A stretch of 64,000 nt of DNA from Galerina marginata (Eukaryota; Basidiomycota; Agaricomycetes; Agaricales; Galerinaceae), in contig JAECYW010000009.1 in assembly GCA_023014335.1 (NCBI GenBank), positions 2,604,001 to 2,668,000 of the forward strand. Direction: 5' to 3'. Below are positions 44,736-56,494 of the stretch, piece by piece. How positions within the stretch are numbered: the first letter of the stretch is position 1; each line of letters opens with the position of its first letter. The translations under genes and the position numbers were made by a program. The notes beneath the pieces were generated by a model, which ran no database searches, was not told the origin of the DNA, and was given only the letters and a program-made list of their open reading frames with translations.

Positions 44736-45313
44736 TTCGTGCTATCATCCTTGAAGACAAGGTTATCAGAGCGCGTTGGACGAGCCGAGACCTGGGTTCA
44801 AAGGATAAGCTAAAGAAAGCCGAGAAACAACGTGAGATCACGCGTCAGAAAAAGAGGATGAGGCTGACTCTTAATTTGGGCATGTGTGCTCTTTCCTTTC
44901 CACAGAACGCAAGTTGGAAAGAAGGATGGACAGAACAAAGGGAGGGTCTTGGCTTCTGACAAACTCGGGGGAGGTAGAGGCGAACTGTCAGATGATAGGG
45001 AAAGGTGAAGAGCTATGATTAGATCCGAGGATGATAAAAATACGGAGTTGTAGTTGGAGAGTACAAGGCGGAGACGTGAGAGGTAGGATGGATTGGACGA
45101 GGCAGAGAGCGAGGTGAGCTCGTCGTTGTCGTCGTCGACGACGGGGAGAAAGAAAGAGCCGATTATGGAAGTGTGACGTGACAGGCAGCCCTCAGCCCCG
45201 TCACGGATGGGGATGGTTGATTTGTGATAGCTCGCCACGACGTCCATCGAGCGTCTGTACAGGCTCCAGTCGCTTATCGGCCGCATCCTCCGACTGACGC
45301 GTGCTTCCACGCG

Positions 45314-48300
45314 ATGAACACGAATTCGTATGCGCCCAAACCTCCGTCGGGGACGAGCATCAACATCCACGCCATGCTCGCCACCCTCGGCATGTCCCGC
45401 GAGCAGTTTGCCGCCCTCTCGCCCCAGGACCGCCAAATCGCTGGCGCAAAGTACATGGCCGCCGCACACGCCCAGCAGCAGCAGCAGCAACAACAGCAAC
45501 AGCAACAGCAGCCAATGATGCCCCCGCCCCGCCCCCCGACTGCCCAGGGCATGTCCAGGCCGGGCACTTCCCTCGCACACCGCTCCCCCACCATCCCCGG
45601 CGACATGCGGCCCCCCAGTCGAATGGCAAGTCTTCTGTTTTACCTGTGCTGCGTTTCTGACCCACCTCCAGGCCCAGAACGGGTACAAGCCAAACCAGCA
45701 GATGTTCAACCCCCAGACACCGCAGCATTCGTCACAGACCATCCACCTCTCCCAGCAGAACCCGTACCCGAACTCGTCCAACGCCCCCAACCCGTCTGTC
45801 TCGCCCCCAGCAACCATGGGCTCGCCCTACCGCGGCGCAAAACGCAAGCTCACAGGCGAAATGGTGCCCATCAATATGCCAGGCAGCCCGCGCATCGGGG
45901 GCGGCCTGGGTCTCTCTGGCATGGGCATGCCCAACCAAGGAAGCAACGTCATGGGCCCGCCCAGTCTCCCTAGAAGCGTATCCAACGACTCCATGGGGGG
46001 TATGGGCGGGATGATGCCCAACCCCGGCATGAACAACATGAACATGGGCATGAACATGAACGGCATGAACATGAACCCCAACATGATGAACGGCCAGCGC
46101 CAGTCCCCGCGCCCCCAGTCCTCCATGGGCATGGCCAGCGCGATCGGCATGGCCAATATGGGAAACATGGGAAACATGAACATGGGCATGGGCATGTCCG
46201 TCGACACCCCCACCCGCTCCCACATCGGCCAACCTCAAGGTCTCGGGCCCCAGACCCCCATGCGCCAGGGCTCCTTACCGCCCCAATCCACTCCCACCCC
46301 GCAAAGCCAGATGCAGGCCCAGGGCCTCATGCGGCAAGGCTCTCTCCCGCCCTCCGGGTCCATGCCAATGACACCGCAAAACATGAACATGAACATGGGC
46401 ATGGGCGTAGGCATGGGCGGGCGAGGCAACATGACCCCCGGTGGCGGGATGAACATGGTCGGAGGCGGCGGCGGCAGCGGGATGAACATGAACAACATGG
46501 GCATGATGAACGCCATGGGCATGGGCATGAACATGAACATGAACATGAACATGCCCTCCAGCCCGCACCCAGGCAACCTCGGGCCTCAAGCGCACCCCAT
46601 GGCGCCCTCCATCTCTGCCGGCTCCTTGCCCACATCCGCCAACCCGCCAGCAACACCCACAGGAATCTCCCCGATCGGCATGCAACCCACTCTCTCCGCC
46701 TCGGGCATGGCACCGTCCACCTCCACCTCCGCCCCAAACCTCGCCGCCCCCTCAACCTCAACCTCAACCCCAGTCCCAGCCAACCCAACCAACCCCTCTC
46801 CAACCCCCGCCCTCGCCCAATCCACATCCACATCCACCAACCCCCCCAACCCACCCACCACCACCAGCACAACCACCACAACCACAACCACCTCCAACCC
46901 AACCCTCGCCCCCCTCCCCCCCCTCCCCCCCTCCCTCAACCCAAAAACAACCTCCATCACCCTCCTCCCCCTCCTCTCCTCCCAAAACACCATCCCCCCC
47001 CTCCCGCCCGCCCAAATCAGCGCTATCAAAGAATGGATAACCACCGACACGGCGTACGAAGCGCTCCAGCGCCAGATGCTCGCCTCCATGGCTGATGAGG
47101 CGCGTCAGGCGTTTGGGGTGGGAGGGTCGGCGGGCCCGGCGTGGTGGGATCGCGGGGCGGGTGGGAACGGGGGGGGCGGGGTGGGGAATTGGAATCGGTA
47201 TAGGAGTCAGAGGAGGGAGGGGTTTGATGTGCGATATCCGAGGGTGAGGAGGGAGAGGGAGCATCATGGGCAGAGGAGTGGGAGGAAGGGGGTGAGGAGG
47301 GAGGGGTTGAAGTTGTTAGTTTTTTTCTTCCTTTCTTTCTTTGTTGGTTTTATGATAAGACGGCTGACGTTTCTTATTGAATGTAGACCGAGGAAGATCG
47401 ATGTGGAAGATGCAAACCGCCCCGAGATGCTCGTCCCCATCCGCATCGAGTTCGACGTCGAGCACCATAAAATGCGGGACACCTTCATCTGGAACCTCAA
47501 CGGTAAGCCTCCCCCTCCTCCCCCCCTTCCCCCCCCCCTTTCCACCCTTCCCATCCCATCCCATCACTAACCCCACCCACCCACCCCCACAGACCCGGTA
47601 GTAACCCCCGAAGCATTCGCCCAATCCCTCGTCGAAGACTACGCCCTCGCGCCGTCCTACCACTCCGTCATATCCAAAGCCATCGCAGACCAGCTCGCTG
47701 ACTTCCGCACGCACTCTGCGCGGTACGATGGGGACGGCGCCGAGCTGATCGACGACGACGACGGGGAGGAGGGGGGGGAGGGGGAGGATGCGGGGATGAT
47801 TAGAGGCGCGTTGGATGAGGAGGCGGCGGGGTGGTGGGGTGCGTGGAGGCGCCGTGTTAGGGCTGAGAGCACGCGTGCTGAGGAGAAAGCGGAGGAGGAG
47901 GATGAGGAGGAAAATGAGGATGAGGATGAGGAAAGGGAGAGGCGGGGCAAGCGCGTGAACGGCCATGTGAAGAGAAAGAAAACCGCAAAAAACGTCAAGC
48001 ACGAAGAGAACGACGACGACGACGCGAGCATGCTCGCTGATACCGAGTTTGACGGCGACGAGGAGTCGGACAGAAAAGTGGCGTTCGAGATCGACGAGGA
48101 GCAGGAAGACGAGGAGCAGGAGGACGAGGCGTTCAAGCCGATGAGCGTAGATGAGTTCAGGCTTGACGATAAGGCTATGCATGAGGACATGCGGATACTC
48201 GTCAAGGTGTGTTTGCCTTCTTTTTTTTTTTTCAGGTTAAGAGCTGCTGTTGATCGAGTCATGGCATTGACAGCTCGATATTATCGTGGGGTCTATCAAG

Positions 48301-50428
48301 CTCGACGACCAGTTCGAGTGGGACCTCGACAATCCCTCCGCCTCGCCTGAAGATTTTGCGGAAGTGTACACCCAGGAGCTCGGACTAGGCGGTGAATTCA
48401 AGTATGTCTACTACTATAACTACACCCTTCCTCCACTGACCCCCGTCCCCTCCAGAACCGCCATCGCCCACTCCATCCGCGAACAAGTCCAGACCTACCA
48501 AAAATCGCTCTTCCTCATCGGGCACCCCTCCGACGGCACCCCCATCCTCGACGAAGAGCTCAAACAAGCCTTCCTCCCCCCCCTCACAGCCGGCGCGCGG
48601 CCCGTCTCCGAAGTCCAATCCTTCACCCCCCTGCTCAACTACCTCTCCGACGGCGAGCTCGAGCGCACCGAGAAGGAACGGGATAAAGACCTCAACAAAC
48701 GGCGCAAACGCAACACCCGCGGGAGGAGGGGCATCGCACTCCCGGACCGCGAGCCGATTAGGACGTACAGGACGCCGGCGATTGGGTTCCCCGAGCTGGA
48801 CGCGGCGACGCTCGCGCTGGCTGCTGCTGCGAACGCGCCGATGTCGAGGAGGGCGGCGGCGGCGGCTGCGTCGTTGACGATCGCGAATATGGTCGCGTCG
48901 GAGAATGGGACGGCGTTCATGCCGCAGAGCATGCCGTCGCAGGTGCAGCAGCCTCCGCCTGCGGCTGTGGCTGCTGCGTCGAAGGAGAAGAAGCCGAAAG
49001 GGCTGTTCAAACCCCCCGCGTACCCGCCTACCGTGCTCCGCCCGCGCGCACTAGTAGTTGCGCCTACCCCGTCCACCGCTGCTGATACCCTGGGCATGCC
49101 GTCCGGGCAAACGGACGCAGACGCGCCGGCGTCGTCTTCCTTGTCCTTATCGGGAGCAGCGCTGAACGCGCAGGACAGCCGTACGAACAGGGTGTTGTCT
49201 GCGAAAAGGGCGAAGGAGCTGGAAAGGGAGGCGAAGGAGAAGGAGTTCGTGGATGGGCAGCACCCGAATTATATCGATGGGGTGTGGCACTGCTCGAATT
49301 GCGGGTGTCCTGAGAGCATTGCGGTGGGGCGGAGGAAGGGCCCGCTGGGCGATAAGTCGCAGTGTGGGACGTGCGGTACGTGGCTGGCATTTTCTTTTTC
49401 GTCTTAGAATATCTTGCTGATATGACCTCTCTCTCACAGGCAAGTTCTGGCACAGACACAGACGACCACGTCCCGTCGAATACAACTCGGACCCCGACTT
49501 CCACTCAGGCATTAAACACAAAGACCCCGACGCCACCAAAACGCCCGCCTCGAAGAAGAAAGGCGCCGCAGCCGCCCTCCGTGCCCAGAGCGCCGCGCAC
49601 AGCGCCACGCCCGCGGCGGACGCCTCGGAGCCGCAGACCCCGACTCGCTCGAACGGTGATGCGGAGGGCGGCTCGTCCCGCCGCTCGCCGACGCTCGAGA
49701 AGCAGGCCCGCGACCGCGATGACGACGACGACGACCGTGCGATGTCGCCTGTGTCTACCGCGTCGAGCGCCTCGGAGCCGCCGCTTGCGCAGAGGGTGAA
49801 GATGAATGGGGCAAGCCATGCGAAGCCTGCTGCTCCCACCGCTCCTCCTACGCCTGCTGCCCTGCCTCTTGCTACGCCCGTCAAAGCCGAGCAGCACACA
49901 CCCGCGTCGGCGGGTCCTACGCCCGCGTCTGGAGCTACCCCCACCACGACCTCTGCTGCAGCCCCAGCAAGTCCTTCAAGAACATGGGTAAGTCGTATGC
50001 ACCCCCATCACTCACCCTTAGCAACCCGCACACTAACCACCCCCTCTTCCTTTTCCTTTTCCTTTTCCTTTTTTTCCTACAGCCCCCGCAATGGCTGTCC
50101 TCCGCGGTGGCACAGATGCAGGCTCGATACCCGCACGACAAGTTTGAGGTTATCCTGCGCAAGGTCAACGCGAGCAGCACGCCCGAGTGGCGGATCAAGT
50201 GCTTGGATTGTCCTGGCAAGGTAAGCAGCTGCCTTCGTATTTCGTTGCTTTTAAATCGAAAGCTCATCGTCCTTGTCGTAGCTATATACCCCTGGACCTG
50301 GCGAGACGCTTTCAAACTACGACGTGCACCTAAAAAATAGACAACACCGCCAGCGTGTCAACGAACGGCTTGCTGGTCCTGCTGCTACCACCGCCGAGGG
50401 TGGTGCTGCCGCTTCTGCCAATCCATAG
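45314..50428 (+). CDS. SNF5: SNF5/SMARCB1-family subunit of SWI/SNF (or RSC) chromatin remodeller
   Basis: Model: join(45314..45625, 45672..47314, 47387..47502, 47593..48206, 48274..48401, 48456..49375, 49440..49987, 50083..50220, 50282..50428), 1,521 residues. N-terminal low complexity: a Gln run (about 54-66), then long Met/Gly/Asn- and Pro/Ser/Thr-rich tracts. The SNF5 domain (about 650-990) has two repeats, LVPIRIEFDVEHHKMRDTF and LVKLDIIVGSIKLDDQFEWD, parted by a long acidic insert (EEDEEENEDEDEE). A GATA-type finger follows at about 1217 (CSNC-x20-CGTC), as in basidiomycete homologues. It ends with WRIKCLDCPGK and LYTPGPGETLSNYDVHL. SNF5 is a core scaffold of the complex in the nucleus. 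The first intron uses a GC-AG pair (45626-45671). SNF5 versus its paralogue Sfh1 is not decided. Confidence 0.9.
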
Positions 50429-50763
50429 TCCATAGCGTACCGTACCGTCGTAGCATCTCTCTCTTTTTTTTGTCTATTCTACTTTACTCTGCTCTACTAC
50501 CTACTCTTTCTCTTCTTTTCTCGCTGTTTCGTCTTCCAAGTTCTTGGTGTGACCTATGACTGTTTCCCCCCCCCCCCCTCGTCCGTCATTGGTGTTCAGT
50601 GTCCGTGCCTCCTCTGCCAGTGTTATGCTGTTGTTTTCCTTTTACCCGTTAAAGCGCTCTGTATCGTTATACATTCGATCTGTAATTCCAAACTACGTGG
50701 ATAATTCACTTTTTTTTCTCTTGAACATGGTGCCCGTATGCAACGCAGAATGAAGAGCCTGCT

Positions 50764-51460
50764 AAATTTGTGCTAAGTACTAAAGTAGCTCCAATTCGGA
50801 GGCTTTCCGGGACCCGTCACGCTGTGCTGTACGGTGACATCCTTCGAATGTTGCACTTCAACCTTTCTCACCTTCCACTTCCATTCCGATATTTCTCGAC
50901 ATCTGATTCCGACTACATTCTTGGAAACTGGTCGAAGATAAGAATAGTACTGCGAGCTGGACACTGCAAGCCTGTAAGTCTTCAGCGCTCAAGGCTCACG
51001 TCGGGGCATTAATATTGCCACAATTTATTTGACACCTTTCTAACACAACATGAGCAGAAATGCAAGAGTAATCTGGCGAGAGTCAGACTCAGAGAAAGAA
51101 GGACCTGACTGAGATTCAGAGCCAAGGGTCAACTTCCTCTACCGTTTCTCTGACACCCTGCTCACTTTATGAAATCAGATTTTTGTTGCGACCTTCCTAA
51201 CGCATATGCGCATACCAAATCACGGCCTTCTCAACGAAAGTGAGAGACGTAAAGACCTATTGAATACCGAGTGATTTTCTGTAAGTTCTGTCAACAATCG
51301 ATAATTCTGTCATACAAGCGAGATACCAAGTCTATGTATATCAGCAGGTTTTGAGCGGAAAGCCAACGGAAAGCAAGAAAAATGGTCCGAGGATCGACGG
51401 ATCAGTATACAAACAAACACAACTCCCCGAACTGCGATGCAGTGTTGATGCAGTGCAGCA
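50764..51460. other. Intergenic between SNF5 and the next gene
   Basis: No gene. 51383-51406 (GTCCGAGGATCGACGGATCAG) occurs inverted at about 55001-55024, at the end of the copied SNF5 block. Confidence 0.5.
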
Positions 51461-54105
51461 ATGCGCGCTTCTCCGTTCTTGCCCTCCCATACACTCAACA
51501 CTCCCTTTGCTCTGCCTCTCATGAATACAGGTAGCGGCGCTGAAAACGGAATGCAAACCATGGGTGGAATGCCCAAGAAACGGAAGACAGTTGACGAACA
51601 CACTTACAACCCAAGACCAACAAAACGATCCAAGGCAAGGCAAAGTTCTTCCTGTACTTATCCTGACTGACTGTTCCATAGCAAGCAGTTTCAATTCCTG
51701 AACCATTCGACGTCCGACTTTCCCCCGCTACTGCGCAGGTAGACAGATCTGATGCATTAACATGTGAGCTTCAAAACATGGAATGTGACTCTCTGATCTT
51801 AGGCCAGACTTCTTCAGCCAATACCATTTCAGATCTCCTACCAACAACCCACTTCAGGTTTTTCAATTCTTTTGCCTCTCGACGGTATGCTCATCCTCCA
51901 TAGTACCTTCGCCGGCGCCCACCACTTTGTTTCTCATGCGCCGGTATACCAAATTGCTGGAGATTATATAGCCATTGCGAGAGCAAGCAGTGAAGGTGAG
52001 GATTGTACCTCTAAACTTACCAGCTCTACCTGAAGTCAACATATTGCCTTCAATACAGCTGGTCCTAGTAACGGTCAACCCATGCAGGGCATCGTTCAAG
52101 GCCGGCAAGCAGTATGTTCTTCTGTTGTCGTTCGTCTCGTCTCTGACTCTCCAACAGCTTGACCCCGAAGATCTTTCTATCGAGCAAGAGATTTACAGTG
52201 GTCCCGGATATCGCATGCATCTTGGTCAAATCAGACAATCTGGCCGAGTCGTATCGGTGAAGGTTTACGGAGGTAGTCACGCTAAGAAGGTAAGCCCTAG
52301 GTTGACCACACCAATGGTTGCCTAATCTTTTTATTCAAGCGTTGCTCGAATACTGCCAAATTCTTGATCGAGCGAGGGGTGATGTAGTACGACTTTTTAT
52401 CCTTCATAACTCGGGCTGATATTTCCTTTGTCAGGCACCCAAACATTCCTCACTTGATTGCAGTCTCCGGTCTCAAATCCGAGACTCCCTTCCTTGTCTT
52501 CGACGGTGGTTCGTATATTGTAAACCTCATGTCTATCGATTTTCAAGATGACCTGGAATAGAATATGAAGACACGGTCGATGGGATGCTCAGTTGGGTTC
52601 TTAAGAAGGAAACCAAAGAAATTCTGACCTCAGGGCTCCAAACGGTGCGTCGACTGACTTGCAATGATATCAAAATCGTTCTCACTCTGCCCAAGGTTAT
52701 TGGTCTTTCCGTACGGACACGATTGTATGCATCTCGTAAAGTGGACTGAAACGGTTTTGTAGTCAGGCTTAGATTCTTAGATTACCTTCAAGTACTGAAC
52801 TACCCTTTTGCATCTGTGGGATTAGATGTGAGTCGAACCAATGCCACATTTTCTCTGGTTGTAAATGAACCCATTTCTAGCATTTTGTCGTCCTGTGCTC
52901 AAAAGGAAAGATTGTCATCTCCTTCGATCCGGAAGAACTAGAGCCAACCAGCGAACTACACCAAGAACTTGGTCCACCTCACCACAAAGATATAGCTCAG
53001 GACTTTTTCCACGAACTTTGCCAAAGGGTAAATTTTCTATATTGTTGCAATTGAAGAATCGACTGACCGTTTGTCAGACATTCAACGACGCCTGTAAAGC
53101 GCACTACAAGAGTGAGTTTTCTGTCTTTCTTTAGGTCAAATCATCTGAAGTGTATCCAGGTCGGCATATTCGTCGTACTTATCATGATGAGTTCGACGCC
53201 GACGTAGATGAAGATGACCTGCTTGAGAACCCGTTTGAAGAATTTGACGATGAGTCGTCCTCGTCGACTGCTCCTGCGTCATCATCAGCGACAACGACAA
53301 GGCCGTCGCCACGCTCGCCCAATGGACGCCGGCAGGAATTGGTCTGGAAGTCTCTATCCACAGATACTGTCACTCTCAAAGATATATCCCGCCAGTTCCG
53401 AAGTTTCCTAAACTTCCACCATTCCTCATCGGAACTTGCTTTAAGTTGTCGTCGCGGCCGTTACACGGCCAGAACGTCACACCGCTGTCCAGGGTACAGT
53501 CGTATCGAGGTCACTTTAACCACAGACATTTTGCGGAGCGCTATTGTTTCCCATGTCAGTCCTACGCCAGGTGAAATCTGTCCCGTTTGCAAAGAAGTTG
53601 TCAAGGAAGAGATTTTAAGCTGTTGGTGTGGCAATTTTGGTGAGCGGGAACGCATTTGTTTCCCACTTTTTTAAAAAGAAAGAAGAGGCTGAGCTTTTCC
53701 ACAGAGGATGAGACCATGCCCGTTGTTCGATGCTCAGCTTGCTTTAAGTGGCATCATCGGCCATGCGTTGGCTGTTTCGACACGGAAAATTTTGTTTGTG
53801 GACATTGCAACATAGGCACGTCGAGGAGGGCGGCGGCGGCGGCTGCCTCGTTGACGATTGCGAATATGGTCACATTGGAGAACAGGATGGCGTTCATGCC
53901 GCAGAGCATGGCGTCGCAGGCACTGCGGCCCCCGCCGGCAGCAGCAGCAGCTTCTGCGTCAAAGGACAAGAGGCCCAAACGCCACGTCAAACTACCCGCG
54001 TACCCTCCCTCTGTCCTCCGCTCAAAGTATCACAAATTGCGCCACATTGGGGATGGGGTTAGTGAATACTGCTTTTGTTGTCGTGCCATGTGGGGGCTAA
54101 TATGA
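51461..54105 (+). CDS. Pseudokinase-like protein with PHD-like finger and SNF5-derived C-terminus
   Basis: Fifteen exons, all in phase: join(51461..51634, 51682..51763, 51803..51857, 51904..51995, 52059..52111, 52158..52289, 52340..52383, 52435..52508, 52562..52644, 52696..52724, 52767..52827, 52881..53027, 53078..53111, 53160..53639, 53705..54105); 646 residues. After a basic N-terminus (MPKKRK) and a TFAGAHHFV segment comes a kinase-like part: GPGYRMHLGQIRQSGRVVSVKVYGG, then HPNIPHLIAVSG. No HRD or DFG motif is seen, so catalysis is unlikely. An acidic linker leads to a PHD-like Cys4-His-Cys3 finger (CPVC..CWCG..CSAC..WHHRPC..CGHC). From about residue 551 the frame runs into a SNF5-like block (53817-54029) and stops 25 codons later. 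Exon 1 uses a GC donor; the start could be a later ATG. Role unknown. Confidence 0.65.
53817..54029 (+). repeat. Copied internal SNF5 coding segment, same frame
   Basis: Matches SNF5 48844-49045 (SRRAAAAAASLTIANMV, FMPQSM, KLPAYPP..VLR) with scattered substitutions. The reading frame in the recipient gene is the same as in SNF5. The left junction shares only a few bases (TCGAGGAGG). Confidence 0.85.
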
Positions 54106-54129
54106 CATTTCATACCTAGTATTTCCACA

Positions 54130-54847
54130 ATGGATTTGGGTAAGTTTTTCTTCGCTCTGGAAGGGAACAGATATCTGACTGCACTGTCAACCAGTCGCGT
54201 GAAACTCTCTGCACTTCAGACAACAATCGAAATGGAAGGGAATTCCCCTCCTCGTGCACTGAATGGATCGAGTCCCCACCCACCACGTTCCAGCGCTCTG
54301 CAAAGACGTCTGCCTGAGTCTGGAAGCGTAGCCCATGCCAACGATATTACAGGCGAAATCCCATTTCATGGTGAGGGCAACTTGGATAGCAAATATTTTC
54401 TTGCAATACTCATTTCTTTACTTAGGGATGGCAACACCCTCCCCTTCTACTACCGACACAGATCCCTCGTACCAGGGATTTTTCGTACACCCCCCCCAAT
54501 GGCAGGATAATCCGCTTTACCATGAGAACACTCATTTCGCCCAGGAACATTGGCCTGCCGTCCCGTCGACTTCTGGAGCCATGGACCAGTATCCCTACCC
54601 TACTCCTTTACCGCCCACAAGTCATGGTCCTTGGCACGACAGTTCAAGTGCACCGGAATCAAATAGCAATTACGCCTATCTACCACAAGACAGTTCTACA
54701 TATAGTACTGTCGGGTTCAATTCGCATCCCTCGCATAGCATACAAGCGCCATACTTCGCAGGCTATGCACCGACGTCGACGGCACCGTTTCAGCAGCCTA
54801 CCAGCTCTGGATTTTATACCCAGGATAGGTCTGATCCTCAGGTTTAG
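54130..54847 (+). pseudogene. Orphaned C-terminal tail of the pseudokinase/PHD gene
   Basis: Two exons (from about 54195 to 54369 and from about 54425 to 54847) joined by a GTGAGG..CTTAG intron encode a Pro/Ser/Tyr/Gln-rich tail (TPLPPTSHGPWH, FQQPTSSGFY) ending at TAG 54845-54847. It probably followed the PHD finger before the SNF5 segment was inserted; the new stop at 54105 disconnects it. A separate small gene is possible. Confidence 0.45.
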
Positions 54848-55000
54848 GTAGCCTATTTATCCGAATCCAAGAAATTCCATTACGGTCACCTTTTCTTCGT
54901 CTTGTCAATCACATAAGTCACGTTTTTTTGGAGGCAGTGTAACGAACGTTGAGGAAGGTTCCTCTCTTCATAAGATTATATTCTTCTTTAAGTTCTTATA

Positions 55001-56212
55001 CTGATCCGTCGATCCTCGGACTTCCTCGGACCGTTTATAGCAGGCTCTTCATTCTGCGTTGCAAACGAGCACTATGTTCAAGAGAAAAAGTGAATTATCC
55101 ACGTAGTTTGGAATTACAGATCGAATGTATAACGATACAGAGCGCTTTAACGGGTAAAAAGAAAACAACAGCATGACACTGGCAAACGAGGCACGGACGA
55201 GGGGGGAGAGATAGTCATAGGTCACCAAGAACTTGGAAGACGAAACAGCGAGAAAAGAAAAAAGTAGGTAGAGTAGAGTAGAATAGACAAAAAAAGAGAG
55301 AGATGCTACGACGGTACGCTATGCTATTATGGACTATGGATTAGCAGATGCGGCAGCACCACCCTCGGCGGTGGCAGCAGCAGGACCAGCAAGCCGTTCG
55401 TTGACATGCTGGCGGTGTTGTCTATTTTTTAGGTGCACGTCGTAGTTTGAAAGCGTCTCGCCAGGTCCAGGGGTATGATAAGGGCAATCATGAGCTTTCT
55501 GTCCAAAGCCATGGGAATACAAAGACGGCTGCTTGCTTACCTTGCCAGGACAATCCAAGCACTTGATCCTCCACTCGGGCGTGCTGCTCGCGTTAACCTT
55601 GCGCAGGATAACTTCAAACTTGTCGTGCGGGTATCGGGCCTGCATCTGTGCCACCGCGGAGGACAGCCATTGCGGGGGCTGTGGGAGGACAAGGAAAAGG
55701 AAGAGGGGGGTGGGGTTAGCTTGGGGGTTACTGCGGGTGGGGATGGGGGTGCATACGACTTACCCATGTTCTTGAAGGACTTGCTGGAGCTGCAGCAGAG
55801 GTCGTGGTGGGAGTAGCTCCAGACGCGGGGGTAGGACCCGCCGACGCAGGTGTGTGCTGCTCGGCTTTGACAGGCGTAGGAGGAGCGGTGGGAGCAGGCT
55901 TCGCATGGCTCGCACCGTTCATCTTCACCCTCTGCGCAAGCGGCGGCTCCGAGGCGCTCGACGCAGTAGACACAGGCGACATCGCGCGGTCGTCATCATC
56001 ATCATCGCGGTCGCGGGCCTGCTTCTCAAGCGTTGGCGAGCCGCGGGACGAGCCGCCCTCCGCATCGCCGTTCGAGCGAGTCGGGGTCTGCGGCTCCGAG
56101 GTGTCCGCCGCGGGCGTGGCGCTGTGCGCGGCGCTCTGGGCACGAAGGGCGGCTGCGGCGTCTTTCTTCTTCGAGGCGGGCGTTTTAAGTGCGTCGGGGT
56201 CTTTAAGTCGAC
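55001..56212 (-). pseudogene. Inverted duplicate of the SNF5 3' end (last exons, introns and 3' UTR)
   Basis: On the minus strand it follows SNF5 from about 49516 (KTPASKKK..AAALRAQ) through the last two introns to the stop and 3' UTR, in the order and with the introns of the parent. It is thus a DNA-level duplication, not a retrocopy. Differences include small deletions in the Ala/Pro linker and a lengthened last intron. The copy lacks the SNF5 domain and GATA finger. About 620 bp of the parental downstream sequence is missing between 55042 and 55024. Confidence 0.88.
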
Positions 56213-56494
56213 GTCTTGTAAAAAGAAATGCTTGTTCAAATCGGTCGCTGGAGAACCTCCACAAAGCAAATGAAAAGAAATAGATGTGCCATTTGCACTT
56301 TCGTTCTCGACAAGAAAACAGGTCACTGAAGTTGTAGACTTGCCCCAAATCTAACTTCATAAATTATACAACGGAAACGTGTCCGAGCCTCATAAAACTG
56401 ATTTTTTACTTACTAACTCTGATCGGCGGGGTAATCTGGTGACACAAAACTGGCGTTATTCAATGAAGAAAGGTATATAAGTGATGTGGGCGGT

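Noticed and set aside
44745..44815. tRNA-like segment (GGTTATCAGAGCGC .. CTGGGTTCAAAGGAT)
   Set aside because: Box-like matches and a paired end are present, but there is no T-arm between GGTTCAA and the putative acceptor strand, so no cloverleaf forms.
45224..45313. Earlier SNF5 start
   Set aside because: The upstream extension has no ATG; the first in-frame ATG is at 45314 and gives a sensible N-terminus.
46235..46902. Long minus-strand open frames over the SNF5 Met/Gly/Asn-rich region
   Set aside because: They are shadows of the low-complexity SNF5 coding sequence and have Val/His- or Trp/Gly-rich composition.
51885..51903. 19-nt intron in the pseudokinase-like gene
   Set aside because: Too short for splicing; a 46-nt GT-AG intron at 51858-51903 gives the same phase.
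55334..55654. Open frame in the inverted SNF5 copy as an independent gene
   Set aside because: It is the SNF5 terminal exons read through an intron and has no start region of its own.
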